Source: Ammonifex thiophilus (GTDB lineage: Bacteria; Bacillota; Desulfotomaculia; Desulfotomaculales; Ammonificaceae). From it: a stretch of 64,000 nucleotides of DNA. Position numbers and translations under genes: made by a program. Positions within the stretch are counted from its first letter, which is position 1, and the number at the start of each line of letters is the position of its first letter. The DNA lies in assembly GCF_003368535.1 (NCBI RefSeq), contig NZ_QSLN01000001.1, positions 310,001 to 374,000 on the forward strand, read 5' to 3'. This document shows positions 26,533 through 35,223 of this stretch, one piece after another. The notes under the pieces are model-generated. The model worked only from the letters and a program-made list of their open reading frames with translations. It was not told the DNA's origin and ran no database searches.

Positions 26533-28126
26533 GCTCAAGCGGCGCCTAGCCCCTGCTCCTCCTCCACTGCCGCAGGAAGACCGGAAGGCGGAAAAGAAAG
26601 TCTGGGAACCGGGGGAGCTGAAGCAGATCCCCATCTCCTCTTCCTTAGAGCAAAATCTTGCTCTGGTAAAGAGAGTCATGGGGGGCAATGCGGACTTTGA
26701 AATGCGCGAGTTTGTCTTAGGAGGGGGTGAAAAACGGGCGGCCATCATCTTCATGGCCAACATGGTGGAGCGCTCGCAGCTCAACCGCCAGATATTAGAA
26801 AACCTCATGTTCCGCATACCTAAGGACCAGAAAGTTGATCTGGATTTTCTGCGCGACCGGGTCATAACCGTGGCCGAGGTATGCGAGGTCAGGGACTTCT
26901 GGGAGGTCTTCTCCCACGTCACCGAGGGGTGTGCCGTACTCTTCGTGGACGGGGAAAACCGCGCCTTAGGGCTCGACGTGCGGGGCTACGAGCGGCGGGC
27001 CATCGAAGAGCCGGTGACGGAGTCCACCGTCCGCGGGCCGCGAGACGGCTTTGTCGAAGATGTAGAAGAGAACATAATGCTCATAAGGCGGCGGATAAAG
27101 ACTCCCAACCTGGTCATGGAAAGGGTCACGGTGGGGAGGCTCACCCGCTCGGTGGTGGTCTTGGCTTATATAAAAGGTCTGGTCAACCCCGCGCTGGTAG
27201 AGGAAGTAAAGAAACGGATCGCTCAGATCGATATGGATGCCGTTTACGGCTTCCGCTACGTGGAAGAGATGATCATAGACAACCCCTATACTTTTTTCCC
27301 CCAAGCCATCTGCACTGAACGCCCCGATCGGGTGTGCGGTGCCTTGACTGAGGGGCGCGTGGTCATCCTGGTGGATACCTCTCCTTTCGCCCTGATAGTT
27401 CCGGCTTCTCTGCCCATGCTCCTGCAGACGCCGGAGGACTACTACCACATAAGCGGCATCTCTACCGCCATCCGGTGGCTGAGGTACCTGGCCTTCATCT
27501 TCTCCGTGGTGGGGTCTCCCCTCTATGTGGCCATATCCAACTACCATCCCGACATGATACCGGCGCGGCTGCTCCTTTCGCTGGCCGCAGCCCGGGAGGG
27601 GGTGCCGGTGCCCGCTGCTCTGGAGGCCTTTATGATGGAGGTGGCCTTTGAGCTCCTGCGCGAGGCGGGCATAAGGCTACCGCGGCAAGTGGGCCAAGCG
27701 GTGAGCATCGTGGGAGCCCTTATCATCGGCGAGGCAGCGGTGCGGGCGGGTCTGGTCTCTCCCCTGATGGTGATCATAGTGGCAGCCACGGGCATTGCTT
27801 CCTTCACTGTCCCTTCTTACGAGCTCGGGGTTCCTATGCGCCTCCTGCGTTTTCCCATTCTCTTTCTGGCGGCTACCTTAGGGCTTTTCGGGGTGGTGGT
27901 GGGGCTTCTGGCCATCCTCATCCACCTGGCGGGTCTGCGTTCCTTTGGTCTCCCCTACCTTTCTCCTTTGGCTCCTCTGAAGTTCGGGGAGCTCCGGGAC
28001 GTCCTGGTGCGGGCTCCCTTCTGGGCCATGCGCACCCGGCCGGAAACTTCCAAGCGCAACTGGTTCCGCGTCTCCCCCTGGGGCAGGAGCCAGAGGCCCG
28101 AAGAGGAGCACCGGAGGGAAAGCTGA
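26489..28126 (+). CDS. Spore germination receptor A subunit (GerAA/GerKA)
   Basis: 545 residues. The N-terminal half is soluble, with ISSSLEQNLALVKRVMGGNADFEMREF and then a long cytoplasmic domain that includes AIEEPVTESTVRGPRDGFVED and the NTLLIRRR-like block NIMLIRRRIK. The C-terminal half has about five membrane helices. These are hallmark blocks of GerA-type A subunits. Residues 20-40 are a Pro- and charge-rich linker. It overlaps gerB by 44 nt and gerC by 1 nt, so translation is coupled. ATG 26489 or 26495 could be the start. Confidence 0.93.
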   Translation: MRMGKKLKDLLVQSKLKRRLAPAPPPLPQEDRKAEKKVWEPGELKQIPISSSLEQNLALVKRVMGGNADFEMREFVLGGGEKRAAIIFMANMVERSQLNRQILENLMFRIPKDQKVDLDFLRDRVITVAEVCEVRDFWEVFSHVTEGCAVLFVDGENRALGLDVRGYERRAIEEPVTESTVRGPRDGFVEDVEENIMLIRRRIKTPNLVMERVTVGRLTRSVVVLAYIKGLVNPALVEEVKKRIAQIDMDAVYGFRYVEEMIIDNPYTFFPQAICTERPDRVCGALTEGRVVILVDTSPFALIVPASLPMLLQTPEDYYHISGISTAIRWLRYLAFIFSVVGSPLYVAISNYHPDMIPARLLLSLAAAREGVPVPAALEAFMMEVAFELLREAGIRLPRQVGQAVSIVGALIIGEAAVRAGLVSPLMVIIVAATGIASFTVPSYELGVPMRLLRFPILFLAATLGLFGVVVGLLAILIHLAGLRSFGLPYLSPLAPLKFGELRDVLVRAPFWAMRTRPETSKRNWFRVSPWGRSQRPEEEHRRES

Positions 28127-29349
28127 TGCGCTTCCTGCTGGCAGGCTTGACGGCGGGTCTTCTTCTGCTTGTCGGTTGCTGGGATATGCGGGAACTGGAA
28201 GATTTGGCTTTCGTCACGGCGGTGGCGGTGGACCGCTTGCCTTCCGGGGAAGTTAGACTGGTCGTTCAAGCTTTCAACCCCCGTGCCTTGGCGGGAGGAA
28301 CTCAGGGGGCTATAACTCCCAGCGCCAGCGTTCCTTCCAAGTGCTATCGTAACTACGAGGCGCGGGGAAAAACCGTCTTTGCTGCTGTGAGGGAGTTGGC
28401 GCTTAAAGTGCCCAAGCGTCCTTATTTTACCCAGAGCCGGGTGCTTTTGTTCACGGAAGGAGCGGCACGGCGGGGGGTGGCGGAGGTGCTGGATTTCTTT
28501 GAGCGTAGCGTGGAAATACGTAAGATAATCCCTGTCTTTGTGGTCCGAGGGGATGTGCTGGAGCTTTTAGACGTACCCAATCCTCACGAGAGTTGCCCGG
28601 CCATGCGCTTGGAGGGGCTTGTTCGGGAGCAAAGCCGCACCTCTTTCTTCCCCGTAGTCACCTTTGGCGAGTTTCTGGGAATGCTCGTGAGTGAAGGACA
28701 GGAGGCTTACTGCCCGGTGGTCCGGGCTGAGCGCAACCCCACCCAGAAGCTAAGACCCCGGGAGCCCTTAGCCCCGGCACCCGAGCCTGCTATGGAAATC
28801 AAGGTGGGGGGTACGGCCGTTTTCCGCCGGGATCGCCTGGTGGGTTTCTTGAACGAGCGGGAGAGCCGGGGGCTTTTGTGGGCCAAAGGAAAGGTGGGTG
28901 GGGGGGCGCTGGTCCTTTCACTAGAAGGGGACAAAGAAGTCACGGTCGACGTTCTGCGTTCCCAGACACGCATCCGCCCGCACCTCACTCCTTACGGGCC
29001 GAAGTTCACGGTGGAAATAAGGGAGGAGGGGAACGTGGCGGAAGCTGCCTGCCCCTTAGACCTCAGCAAGTTGGAGGTAGTACGGCAGCTGGAGGCAGCC
29101 CAGGCGGCGGCCATAAAGGCGGAGGTGGAGCAGGCCCTGCGGCGGGCCAAGGAACTCAAGGCCGATATTTTCGGCTTTGGCGCGGCCCTTCACCGGCACT
29201 ACCCACAAGAGTGGAAAAAGCTCAAGCAGAAGTGGTCGGAGGAGGTCTTTCCTTACCTGGAGGTCGAGGTGAAGGTGGACGCGAAACTCCGGCGCACCGG
29301 CCTGCGCTCTAAGTCGCTGCTCCAGGAGGTAGAGTCGCGCAGGAGATGA
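28126..29349 (+). CDS. Spore germination receptor C subunit lipoprotein (GerAC/GerKC)
   Basis: 407 residues. The signal peptide ends in a lipobox (LLLLVGC, Cys about 18), followed by WDMRELEDLAFVTAVAVD, the characteristic opening of Ger(x)C proteins. Later blocks include FFERSVEIRKIIPVFVV and, near the C-terminus, DIFGFGAALHRHYPQEWKK, both typical. The lipoprotein would sit on the outer face of the spore inner membrane and complete the receptor with the A and B subunits. Confidence 0.93.
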   Translation: MRFLLAGLTAGLLLLVGCWDMRELEDLAFVTAVAVDRLPSGEVRLVVQAFNPRALAGGTQGAITPSASVPSKCYRNYEARGKTVFAAVRELALKVPKRPYFTQSRVLLFTEGAARRGVAEVLDFFERSVEIRKIIPVFVVRGDVLELLDVPNPHESCPAMRLEGLVREQSRTSFFPVVTFGEFLGMLVSEGQEAYCPVVRAERNPTQKLRPREPLAPAPEPAMEIKVGGTAVFRRDRLVGFLNERESRGLLWAKGKVGGGALVLSLEGDKEVTVDVLRSQTRIRPHLTPYGPKFTVEIREEGNVAEAACPLDLSKLEVVRQLEAAQAAAIKAEVEQALRRAKELKADIFGFGAALHRHYPQEWKKLKQKWSEEVFPYLEVEVKVDAKLRRTGLRSKSLLQEVESRRR

Positions 29350-29353
29350 AAGT

Positions 29354-29602
29354 ATGCTTTATGTCTTGGCCCTCCTCTCCTTTTACTTCTTAGTGGCCTA
29401 CTTCGAAGTGCCCCGGATGCTGAAAAACCGCATGTACCGGGAGCTCTGGGTCTTTGCCTTTCTTTCCCTCCTGGGCTTTACCCTGGCCCTTTTCCAGATC
29501 TTTCACTGGCCTTTTCCCAATATCACCAAGGGCATTGAGGCCCTTTTCCGTCCCCTTTACCTGCGCCTGGAGCGGCTCCTACTTCCTCCCGAGATGGGTT
29601 GA
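29354..29602 (+). CDS. Small membrane protein at the end of the germination operon
   Basis: 82 residues with two hydrophobic segments: residues 2-18 (LYVLALLSFYFLVAYFE) and about 31-50 (VFAFLSLLGFTLALFQIF), joined by a basic loop. It begins 4 nt after the gerC-like gene, so it belongs to that operon. Small two-helix proteins are known as accessory D subunits of some Ger receptors and this may be one, but the sequence alone does not prove it. Confidence 0.65.
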   Translation: MLYVLALLSFYFLVAYFEVPRMLKNRMYRELWVFAFLSLLGFTLALFQIFHWPFPNITKGIEALFRPLYLRLERLLLPPEMG

Positions 29603-29665
29603 TTGGCTTTTGCTCCCGGCATTACAATGGAGAAAAGCTTGTCCGGAGAAAGCGAGGGGTGTTGG

Positions 29666-30343
29666 ATGCTGAGGCTCCGGTTCTTGGGGCACGCGGCGGT
29701 GTGGCTGGACGACGGGCGCACGAGGCTCCTCGTCGATCCCTTCCTTACCGGCAACCCTCTTGCTCCCGTGCGTCCGCAGGATGTGGCAGCGGACATAGTG
29801 GTGGTGACCCATGCTCACGGAGACCACTGGGGGGACGCGCTCTCCTTCTGCCAGCGCGGAGCTCTGCTCGTGTCCAACTTCGAGATCACCAACTACGCTG
29901 GCCGAAAGGGGGCCAAGCGCACCTGTTCTCTCAACACCGGCGGGAAGTATTGCTTCGAGGGGGGATGGGTCAAGCTGGTTCCCGCCTGGCATTCTTCCAG
30001 CTTCCCCGACGGCACCTACGGCGGCATGCCTTTGGGGGCGGTAATCGAGCTCGGGGGCAAAAGGGTCTACCACGCTGGCGATACCGCGCTTTTAGCGGAA
30101 ATGGCCTTTATCGGGGAGCTGGGGCTGGACGTGGCCCTGCTGCCCATAGGGGGGACTTACACCATGGATCCGGAGGACGCCTTGCGGGCGCTCAAGCTCT
30201 TGAAGCCCAAGGCGGTCATCCCCATCCACTACGACACTTTCCCGGCCATCCGGCAGGACGCGGCCGCTTTCGTGGCCGAGGCCGAAAAGCTAGGGGTCAG
30301 GGGAATAAAGCTCGCCCCCGGCGAGGAGATCACCCTGGAGTAA
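29666..30343 (+). CDS. Metal-dependent hydrolase, MBL fold (UPF0173-like)
   Basis: 225 residues from the ATG at 29666 (MLRLRFLGHAAVWLDDG); the in-frame extension to 29603 is rejected because gcgaggggt lies just before this ATG and the family starts here. The metallo-beta-lactamase metal motif THAHGDHWGD (HxHxDH) is at about residues 50-59. Other ligands lie in PAWHSS, YHAGDTA and PIHYDTFP. This branch is related to RNase Z/UlaG-like hydrolases; the substrate is unknown. It lies between the germination operon and fumarase and may be in either transcript. Confidence 0.88.
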   Translation: MLRLRFLGHAAVWLDDGRTRLLVDPFLTGNPLAPVRPQDVAADIVVVTHAHGDHWGDALSFCQRGALLVSNFEITNYAGRKGAKRTCSLNTGGKYCFEGGWVKLVPAWHSSSFPDGTYGGMPLGAVIELGGKRVYHAGDTALLAEMAFIGELGLDVALLPIGGTYTMDPEDALRALKLLKPKAVIPIHYDTFPAIRQDAAAFVAEAEKLGVRGIKLAPGEEITLE

Positions 30344-30361
30344 GGAGGGGTTTTTTCGGTT

Positions 30362-31201
30362 TTGCGCGAGATTGCGGCGACAGAAGTCACGGCCACGGTG
30401 GCCCGGCTTTTCCGCGAGGCCAACCTCTATCTTCCCCCGGATGTGAAAGAGGCTTTAAAGCGGGCCCGGGAGAGGGAGAGTTTTCCCCGGGCCCGCGAAA
30501 TTTTGAGCCGGCTTCTAGAAAACGCCCTTATAGCGGAAAAAGAGGGCCTGCCCATATGCCAGGACACGGGTATAGCGGTGGTTTTCCTGGAGGTGGGGCA
30601 GGAGGTGCGGGTAGTGGGCAAGCTGGAAGAGGCGGTGCACGAGGGGGTAAGGGAGGGGTTTCGCCAGGGGTATTTACGGGCCTCGGTGGTGCGCCATCCG
30701 CTGGACCGGGTCAACACGGGAGATAGCACCCCGGCGGTCATCCATACCCGGCTGGTTCCCGGCGACCGGCTGAAGATAACGGTCATGCCCAAGGGGGCGG
30801 GAAGCGAAAATATGGGAATGGTCAAGGTGCTCCGGCCGGCCGACGGCCGGGAAGGGGTGAAGCGCCTGGTCCTGGAGACGGTGCAGCGTGCCGGTCCTAA
30901 CGCCTGCCCCCCTCTGGTGGTGGGAGTAGGAATAGGGGGAACGGTGGAGAAGGCGGCTTTGCTGGCCAAGGAGGCGGTGTTGAGACCGGTGGGGAGCCGC
31001 CACCCCCATCCCCTGGAGGCAGAGCTGGAGGAGGAGTTGCTGGAGGCCATCAACTGCCTGGGAATAGGACCCCTGGGCTTGGGAGGGGATACCACTGCCC
31101 TGGCGGTGCACGTGGCTACTTATCCTTGCCACATCGCTAGCCTGCCGGTGGCGGTGAACCTCAGCTGCCACGCCACGCGCCACCGTACGGCCGTTCTTTA
31201 A
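30362..31201 (+). CDS. fumA: Class I fumarate hydratase, alpha (N-terminal) subunit
   Basis: 279 residues from a TTG with aaggagg upstream. It is an iron-sulfur-dependent hydro-lyase of the FumA/TtdA type; the cluster Cys residues appear in LPICQDTG, PNACPP and AINCLGIGPLGLGG. It hydrates fumarate to malate, in an anaerobe probably as part of a partial or reductive TCA route. TtdA (L-tartrate dehydratase alpha) is the alternative. The beta subunit, usually immediately downstream, is 750 bp away because a toxin-antitoxin pair on the opposite strand lies between. Its stop overlaps the toxin's stop. Confidence 0.92.
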   Translation: MREIAATEVTATVARLFREANLYLPPDVKEALKRARERESFPRAREILSRLLENALIAEKEGLPICQDTGIAVVFLEVGQEVRVVGKLEEAVHEGVREGFRQGYLRASVVRHPLDRVNTGDSTPAVIHTRLVPGDRLKITVMPKGAGSENMGMVKVLRPADGREGVKRLVLETVQRAGPNACPPLVVGVGIGGTVEKAALLAKEAVLRPVGSRHPHPLEAELEEELLEAINCLGIGPLGLGGDTTALAVHVATYPCHIASLPVAVNLSCHATRHRTAVL

Positions 31202-31629
31202 GCAAAGGGATTTTTTACCACTACTTGGCCGTAGTATTGCCCAGGGTTAAGATCTTCTGACCAAACTATTCGGCACCCCAGCACTTCCGCGCTCCGGATG
31301 ATCATAGCATCCCAGAAAGAAATTTTCAGATGTTGGTGTATCCTGATAGCCTCCAGTACATCGACCGGTCCCGGGACGTGTACGCGCCAATTCGATAGGT
31401 ACTCGATAACCTGTAGTGCTTTTTCGGGTGAAAGAGGTGTCTTAACTTTTCGGGTTACTGTTATGTAGAACTCTTGGAGTACCTGTACACTCAGACACCC
31501 GCTTCCTGTAAGCCAAAGGTTTTCTAGTAAATTTTTGGCCCGGATATGCTTTTCACCGGCCGAGACATCGTGTGCGTAGACCAGGATGTTGGTGTCTAGA
31601 AACTGCCGCTCAATCTTTTTAGCGTTCAT
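31198..31629 (-). CDS. vapC: PIN-domain ribonuclease toxin (VapC-like)
   Basis: 143 residues. PIN acidic residues are visible: D in FLDTNILVYAHD, E in VLQEFYITVTRK, D in SFWDAMIIRSA and D in VWSEDLNPG. The family cleaves tRNA or rRNA. It overlaps its antitoxin gene by 11 nt. Its stop codon overlaps the fumA stop by 4 nt on the opposite strand, so the pair fits almost exactly between the fumarase halves. The DNA here is visibly AT-richer than its surroundings, which suggests recent acquisition. Confidence 0.9.
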   Translation of the reverse strand: MNAKKIERQFLDTNILVYAHDVSAGEKHIRAKNLLENLWLTGSGCLSVQVLQEFYITVTRKVKTPLSPEKALQVIEYLSNWRVHVPGPVDVLEAIRIHQHLKISFWDAMIIRSAEVLGCRIVWSEDLNPGQYYGQVVVKNPFA

Positions 31630-31858
31630 GCACGTCTTCTCGCTTCCAAGAGATTTCGCCGCCGGTGCCTAAGTTGAGTTCGTTTAACAGGGCCAAGTGG
31701 CGTTCTTGCGCTTTACGATATGCGTCTTCTTGGCGGGTAAAGTCTTCTAACAGTTGAACAAGGAGGGCTGAGAGCGAAACTCCCCGCTCAACGGCGATAA
31801 GCTTTGCTCGACGCAAAACATCCTTAGGCAGGGAGAGAGTTACGTTCTGATATTCCAT
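31619..31858 (-). CDS. vapB: Ribbon-helix-helix antitoxin (VapB-like)
   Basis: 79 residues. The N-terminus QNVTLSLPKDVLRRAKLIAVERGVS is a ribbon-helix-helix DNA-binding motif, and the acidic, helical remainder would bind and block the PIN toxin. aaaggagg lies upstream on the minus strand. It should autoregulate from the short gap before fumB (31859-31948). Confidence 0.85.
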   Translation of the reverse strand: MEYQNVTLSLPKDVLRRAKLIAVERGVSLSALLVQLLEDFTRQEDAYRKAQERHLALLNELNLGTGGEISWKREDVHER

Positions 31859-31948
31859 GAATTTTCAAACCTCCTTTCACGTAAATAAGTGTATCACGTT
31901 TTTTCGCGAAAACCAATACAAAAATTTGAGGTAAAGGGGGCTTTACCC

Positions 31949-32509
31949 TTGTCTAGAGTAAAGGTTCTGCGCCCGCCGCTTACCGAGGAAGTGGTCGAGG
32001 AACTCAGGGTGGGGGACCAGGTGCTCTTCACCGGCCGCCTGCTCACGGCCCGCGACGCTGCCCACCAACGCCTGGTGGAGGCTTTACGCCGGGGGGAAGA
32101 GCTCCCGGTAGACTTAAAAGGGCAGGTTATCTATTATACCGGCCCCACTCCTGCTCCTCCAGGGAGGGTGATTGGATCGGCTGGCCCCACCACCTCCGGC
32201 CGGATGGATCCTTACACTCCCTCCCTTTTGGCGAAAGGGCTTAAGGGTATGATAGGGAAGGGGTACCGTTCCCTGGAGGTGCGGGAGGCTCTGGTGAAGT
32301 TTCGGGCCGTCTACTTCGTCACCTACGGCGGGGCAGGAGCGCTTCTAAGCCGCTGTATAAAGGGAGTGAGGCTGGTAGCCTACCCGGAACTCGGCCCCGA
32401 AGCAATTTACGAGTTCTGGGTAGAGGACTTTCCCGCTTGGGTGGCCAACGATATCTACGGCGGTGATATATACAAAGCTAGCCTGAGCCAGCATTGCGGC
32501 CGGGGGTAA
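31949..32509 (+). CDS. fumB: Class I fumarate hydratase, beta (C-terminal) subunit
   Basis: 186 residues from a TTG at 31949 (LSRVKVLRPPLTEEVVEEL). gaggtaaaggggg precedes it, and the longer in-frame extension to 31889 runs into the antitoxin's promoter region. GSAGPTTSGRMDPYTP and GKGY are standard blocks of the FumA C-terminal domain, which forms the active site with the alpha subunit. It probably needs its own promoter or read-through across the antisense toxin-antitoxin genes. The symbol is descriptive: it denotes the beta subunit, not the E. coli fumB isoenzyme. Confidence 0.9.
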   Translation: MSRVKVLRPPLTEEVVEELRVGDQVLFTGRLLTARDAAHQRLVEALRRGEELPVDLKGQVIYYTGPTPAPPGRVIGSAGPTTSGRMDPYTPSLLAKGLKGMIGKGYRSLEVREALVKFRAVYFVTYGGAGALLSRCIKGVRLVAYPELGPEAIYEFWVEDFPAWVANDIYGGDIYKASLSQHCGRG

Positions 32510-32515
32510 GACTTC

Positions 32516-33511
32516 TTGAGCCGATTAGTCGTAGCCCTCTTACTCTTCTTCGCCACCCTTTTTTTAGCCGCCCACTACGCTGAGGGTAGGAAGCTGCTCC
32601 TCCTTTTACGCCAGGGGCAGCCCCTGTGGGTGATGGTCGCCTTGGGGCTGGAAGCCCTTTTCCTTTTTAACCTGGCCGGGTTTTACCACGCCCTCTACCG
32701 CGCCATGGGGCTGAGAGAATCGTGGAAGAGGCTTTTGGTTTTGGTCACCGCCAGCTCCTTCGTGGGTCTGGTGACGCCCGGAGGTGCACTTTCCGGGACG
32801 GCGCTCATCGTAGCCGACGCGGTGAAGCGGGGAGCTACCCTGGCGCGGGCCGTCTTGATAAGCCTGCTTTTCTACCTTTTCGACTACGGCGCCTTTGTTC
32901 TCGTCCTGATAGGGGTGTTCGGCTACCTCTGGCTCAAGGGACGCCTTAACTTTTACGAGGAGGTGGCAGCGGCTCTGCTCCTGCTTTTCGTGGTGGCGCA
33001 GGTGCTGGTCATACTCGCGGCCATGCACCGGCCGGAAAAGCTGATTTCCCTGGCGCAGAGGGTGGTAAGCCTGGTTCTGCTCTTTGTCCCCCGCGGCAGG
33101 CGGGAAGCCTGGCGGGAGCGGGCTGTTAACTTTGTGCTGCACTTGACCGAGGCGGCGCAGTGGCTGGCGAAACGACCCCACGGCCTGGGGTGGGTGGTGC
33201 TGCACGCCCTGCTGGTGGAAGTCTTGGGTATCGGCATCCTAGGAGCAGTCTTTTTCGCTTTCGCCGGAGGGGTCTCGCTGGGCACTTTACTCATAGGCTA
33301 CGCGGTGGGCGTGCTCTTCCTCATAGTATCCATCACCCCCTCGGGCGTGGGCTTCGTGGAGGGGGCCATGACCGCCACTTTGTCCTCGCTCGGGGTGCCG
33401 CCGGAAAGCGCCGTGCTGGTCACTTTCGTTTACCGGGGGATAACCGTGTGGCTGCCTTTCTTAGCGGGCATGGTCTCTTTGCGCTGGCTCAGGAGAGAGG
33501 AGATTTTCTAG
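32516..33511 (+). CDS. Membrane protein of the MprF flippase-domain family (UPF0104)
   Basis: 331 residues from a TTG with cgggggtaaga before it; about eight membrane helices. FVGLVTPGGALSGTALIVADAVKRG and, near the end, SITPSGVGFVEGAMTATLSSLGVP are the conserved blocks of the lysylphosphatidylglycerol synthetase transmembrane region, which flips aminoacylated or other lipids across the membrane. It is followed 23 nt later by a gene like the MprF synthase half, so the two look like MprF split into two proteins. Confidence 0.85.
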   Translation: MSRLVVALLLFFATLFLAAHYAEGRKLLLLLRQGQPLWVMVALGLEALFLFNLAGFYHALYRAMGLRESWKRLLVLVTASSFVGLVTPGGALSGTALIVADAVKRGATLARAVLISLLFYLFDYGAFVLVLIGVFGYLWLKGRLNFYEEVAAALLLLFVVAQVLVILAAMHRPEKLISLAQRVVSLVLLFVPRGRREAWRERAVNFVLHLTEAAQWLAKRPHGLGWVVLHALLVEVLGIGILGAVFFAFAGGVSLGTLLIGYAVGVLFLIVSITPSGVGFVEGAMTATLSSLGVPPESAVLVTFVYRGITVWLPFLAGMVSLRWLRREEIF

Positions 33512-33534
33512 TCCCGGATCGGGTAGGGGTGGCC

Positions 33535-35223
33535 ATGGTGCGGCTTTTGGAGAAGGCGCTTATTTACCTGGTGGCCTTGCTGGTGGCAGCAACCGGCATC
33601 TATAACATCCTCTATTCCTGGTTAAGCCACCACGCGGCGCGGTACCTGATAGTGCGCGAGTACCTGCCAGTGGAGGTCGTGTACTGCAGTTGGCTTTTGT
33701 CCGTGCTGACCGGCCTAGCCTTGCTGCTTCTGGCCTGGGGGCTGGCCAAGCGGAAACGGCGGGCCTGGCTTTTGACCTGTTTGCTTCTGGGGCTGGTGGC
33801 TCTGCTCCACCTGCTAAAGGGGCTGGACTACGACGCCGCTTTGGTGAACTTGGTCGCTCTGGGCCTCCTTTTGCTCCTGCGCCGGAATTACACCGTGGCC
33901 AGCGATCCGGCTTCTTTGGGGCAGGCCCTCCTCTTTATCGCTCTTCTCGGCTGCCTTCTTTTTCTCTACGGCCTTTGCGGCTTTTACTTGCTTGACCGGC
34001 ACTTCGGCGCTCACTTCGGCTGGCTTGCTTCGGCGCGCGAAACGGCCCGCGTGCTCTTTCTGGGAACTCCCCCCAGCGAGGCCCCCCGCACCTACCGTGC
34101 CCGCTGGTTTCTCGATTCCCTGTGGCTCGGCGAGATGCTGACCCTCGCTTACGGCGTGGCTCTGGTCTTTCGCCCCGTGCTTTACCGGCAGAGGATAAGG
34201 CCGGAGGAGGTGCGGCAGGTAGGGGAGATTCTCGAGCGCTGGGCCGACTCCACCCTAGCTTTCCTTCTGCTTTTACCGGACAAGTCCTATTTCTTCAGCC
34301 CGTCCCGCCGGAGCGTAGTGGGGTACACGGTGGTGGGTAACGTAGCCATTGCCCTGGGGGATCCGGTGGGTCCTCCGGAAGAAAAGGAGGAAACGATCAA
34401 AGCTTTCGCTTCTTTCTGCCGCAACCACGATTGGCACCCTGTCTTCTTCCAGGTGGGGGAAGATTATCTCCCTCTTTACCGCGCCGCCGGTTTCGAGCTT
34501 CTGAAAATAGGGGAGGAGGCCGTCATCGATCTCCGTACTTTCAGCCTGGAAGGGCGGGAAAGGAAGAGCCTGCGGCACGCGATCAGACGGGCCGAGCGCC
34601 AGGGTTGCCGGGTGGAATTTTATCAGCCTCCTTTGCCGGAGGAGCTTCTCCACCGGCTAAAAGCGATCTCCGATGCCTGGTTAGCAAGCAAGCAGGGGAC
34701 GGAGAAGCGCTTCTCTCTGAGTTGGTTCGACTACCAGTACCTCCGCACCTGTCCCGTGGCTGTGGTGCGGGACGGCACGGGGAAGGAGGTGGCTTTTGCC
34801 AATATCGTGCCCACCTACCGGGGCAAGACGGGAACTATAGACCTCATGCGCCGTCTGCCGGAGGCTCCCCCCGGAGCCATGGAGCTCCTGATCGTTTCTT
34901 TGGCCGAGTACTTCCGGCGGCAGGGAATGGAGGGATTCAGCCTGGGGCTGGCGCCGCTGGCCGGTCTGGAGAGCTTCCAGGATCGCCTGCCCGAGAAGAC
35001 GGCCCACCTCATTTACGAACACTTCAACTTCTTCTACGGCTTTAAAGGGCTGCGCCAGTTTAAAGACAAGTTCCGCCCTCGCTGGGAGCCCCGCTATATG
35101 GCCTATACTGCTCCCTGGCTCCTGCCCAAAATCGCCTTGGCCATAGTCCGGGCCAACGCTGGAGGCAGCCTCTGGGGTTACTGGCGCACCCTGTGGCAGC
35201 TTCGACGCGGGATTAAGGGATAA
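33535..35223 (+). CDS. MprF-like protein: membrane helices plus C-terminal aminoacyl-lipid transferase-like domain
   Basis: 562 residues from ATG 33535, preceded by gggtagggg. The N-terminal ~215 residues hold about five or six hydrophobic helices. The C-terminal ~300 residues match the DUF2156/phosphatidylglycerol lysyltransferase domain: DKSYFFSPSRRSVVGYTVVGNVAIALGDPVG, then RKSLRHAIRRAERQG, and ANIVPTYRGKTGTIDLMR. It would transfer an amino acid from tRNA to phosphatidylglycerol, changing surface charge. The amino acid is not predictable. Its last 11 bp overlap the end of selD on the other strand. Confidence 0.85.
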   Translation: MVRLLEKALIYLVALLVAATGIYNILYSWLSHHAARYLIVREYLPVEVVYCSWLLSVLTGLALLLLAWGLAKRKRRAWLLTCLLLGLVALLHLLKGLDYDAALVNLVALGLLLLLRRNYTVASDPASLGQALLFIALLGCLLFLYGLCGFYLLDRHFGAHFGWLASARETARVLFLGTPPSEAPRTYRARWFLDSLWLGEMLTLAYGVALVFRPVLYRQRIRPEEVRQVGEILERWADSTLAFLLLLPDKSYFFSPSRRSVVGYTVVGNVAIALGDPVGPPEEKEETIKAFASFCRNHDWHPVFFQVGEDYLPLYRAAGFELLKIGEEAVIDLRTFSLEGRERKSLRHAIRRAERQGCRVEFYQPPLPEELLHRLKAISDAWLASKQGTEKRFSLSWFDYQYLRTCPVAVVRDGTGKEVAFANIVPTYRGKTGTIDLMRRLPEAPPGAMELLIVSLAEYFRRQGMEGFSLGLAPLAGLESFQDRLPEKTAHLIYEHFNFFYGFKGLRQFKDKFRPRWEPRYMAYTAPWLLPKIALAIVRANAGGSLWGYWRTLWQLRRGIKG

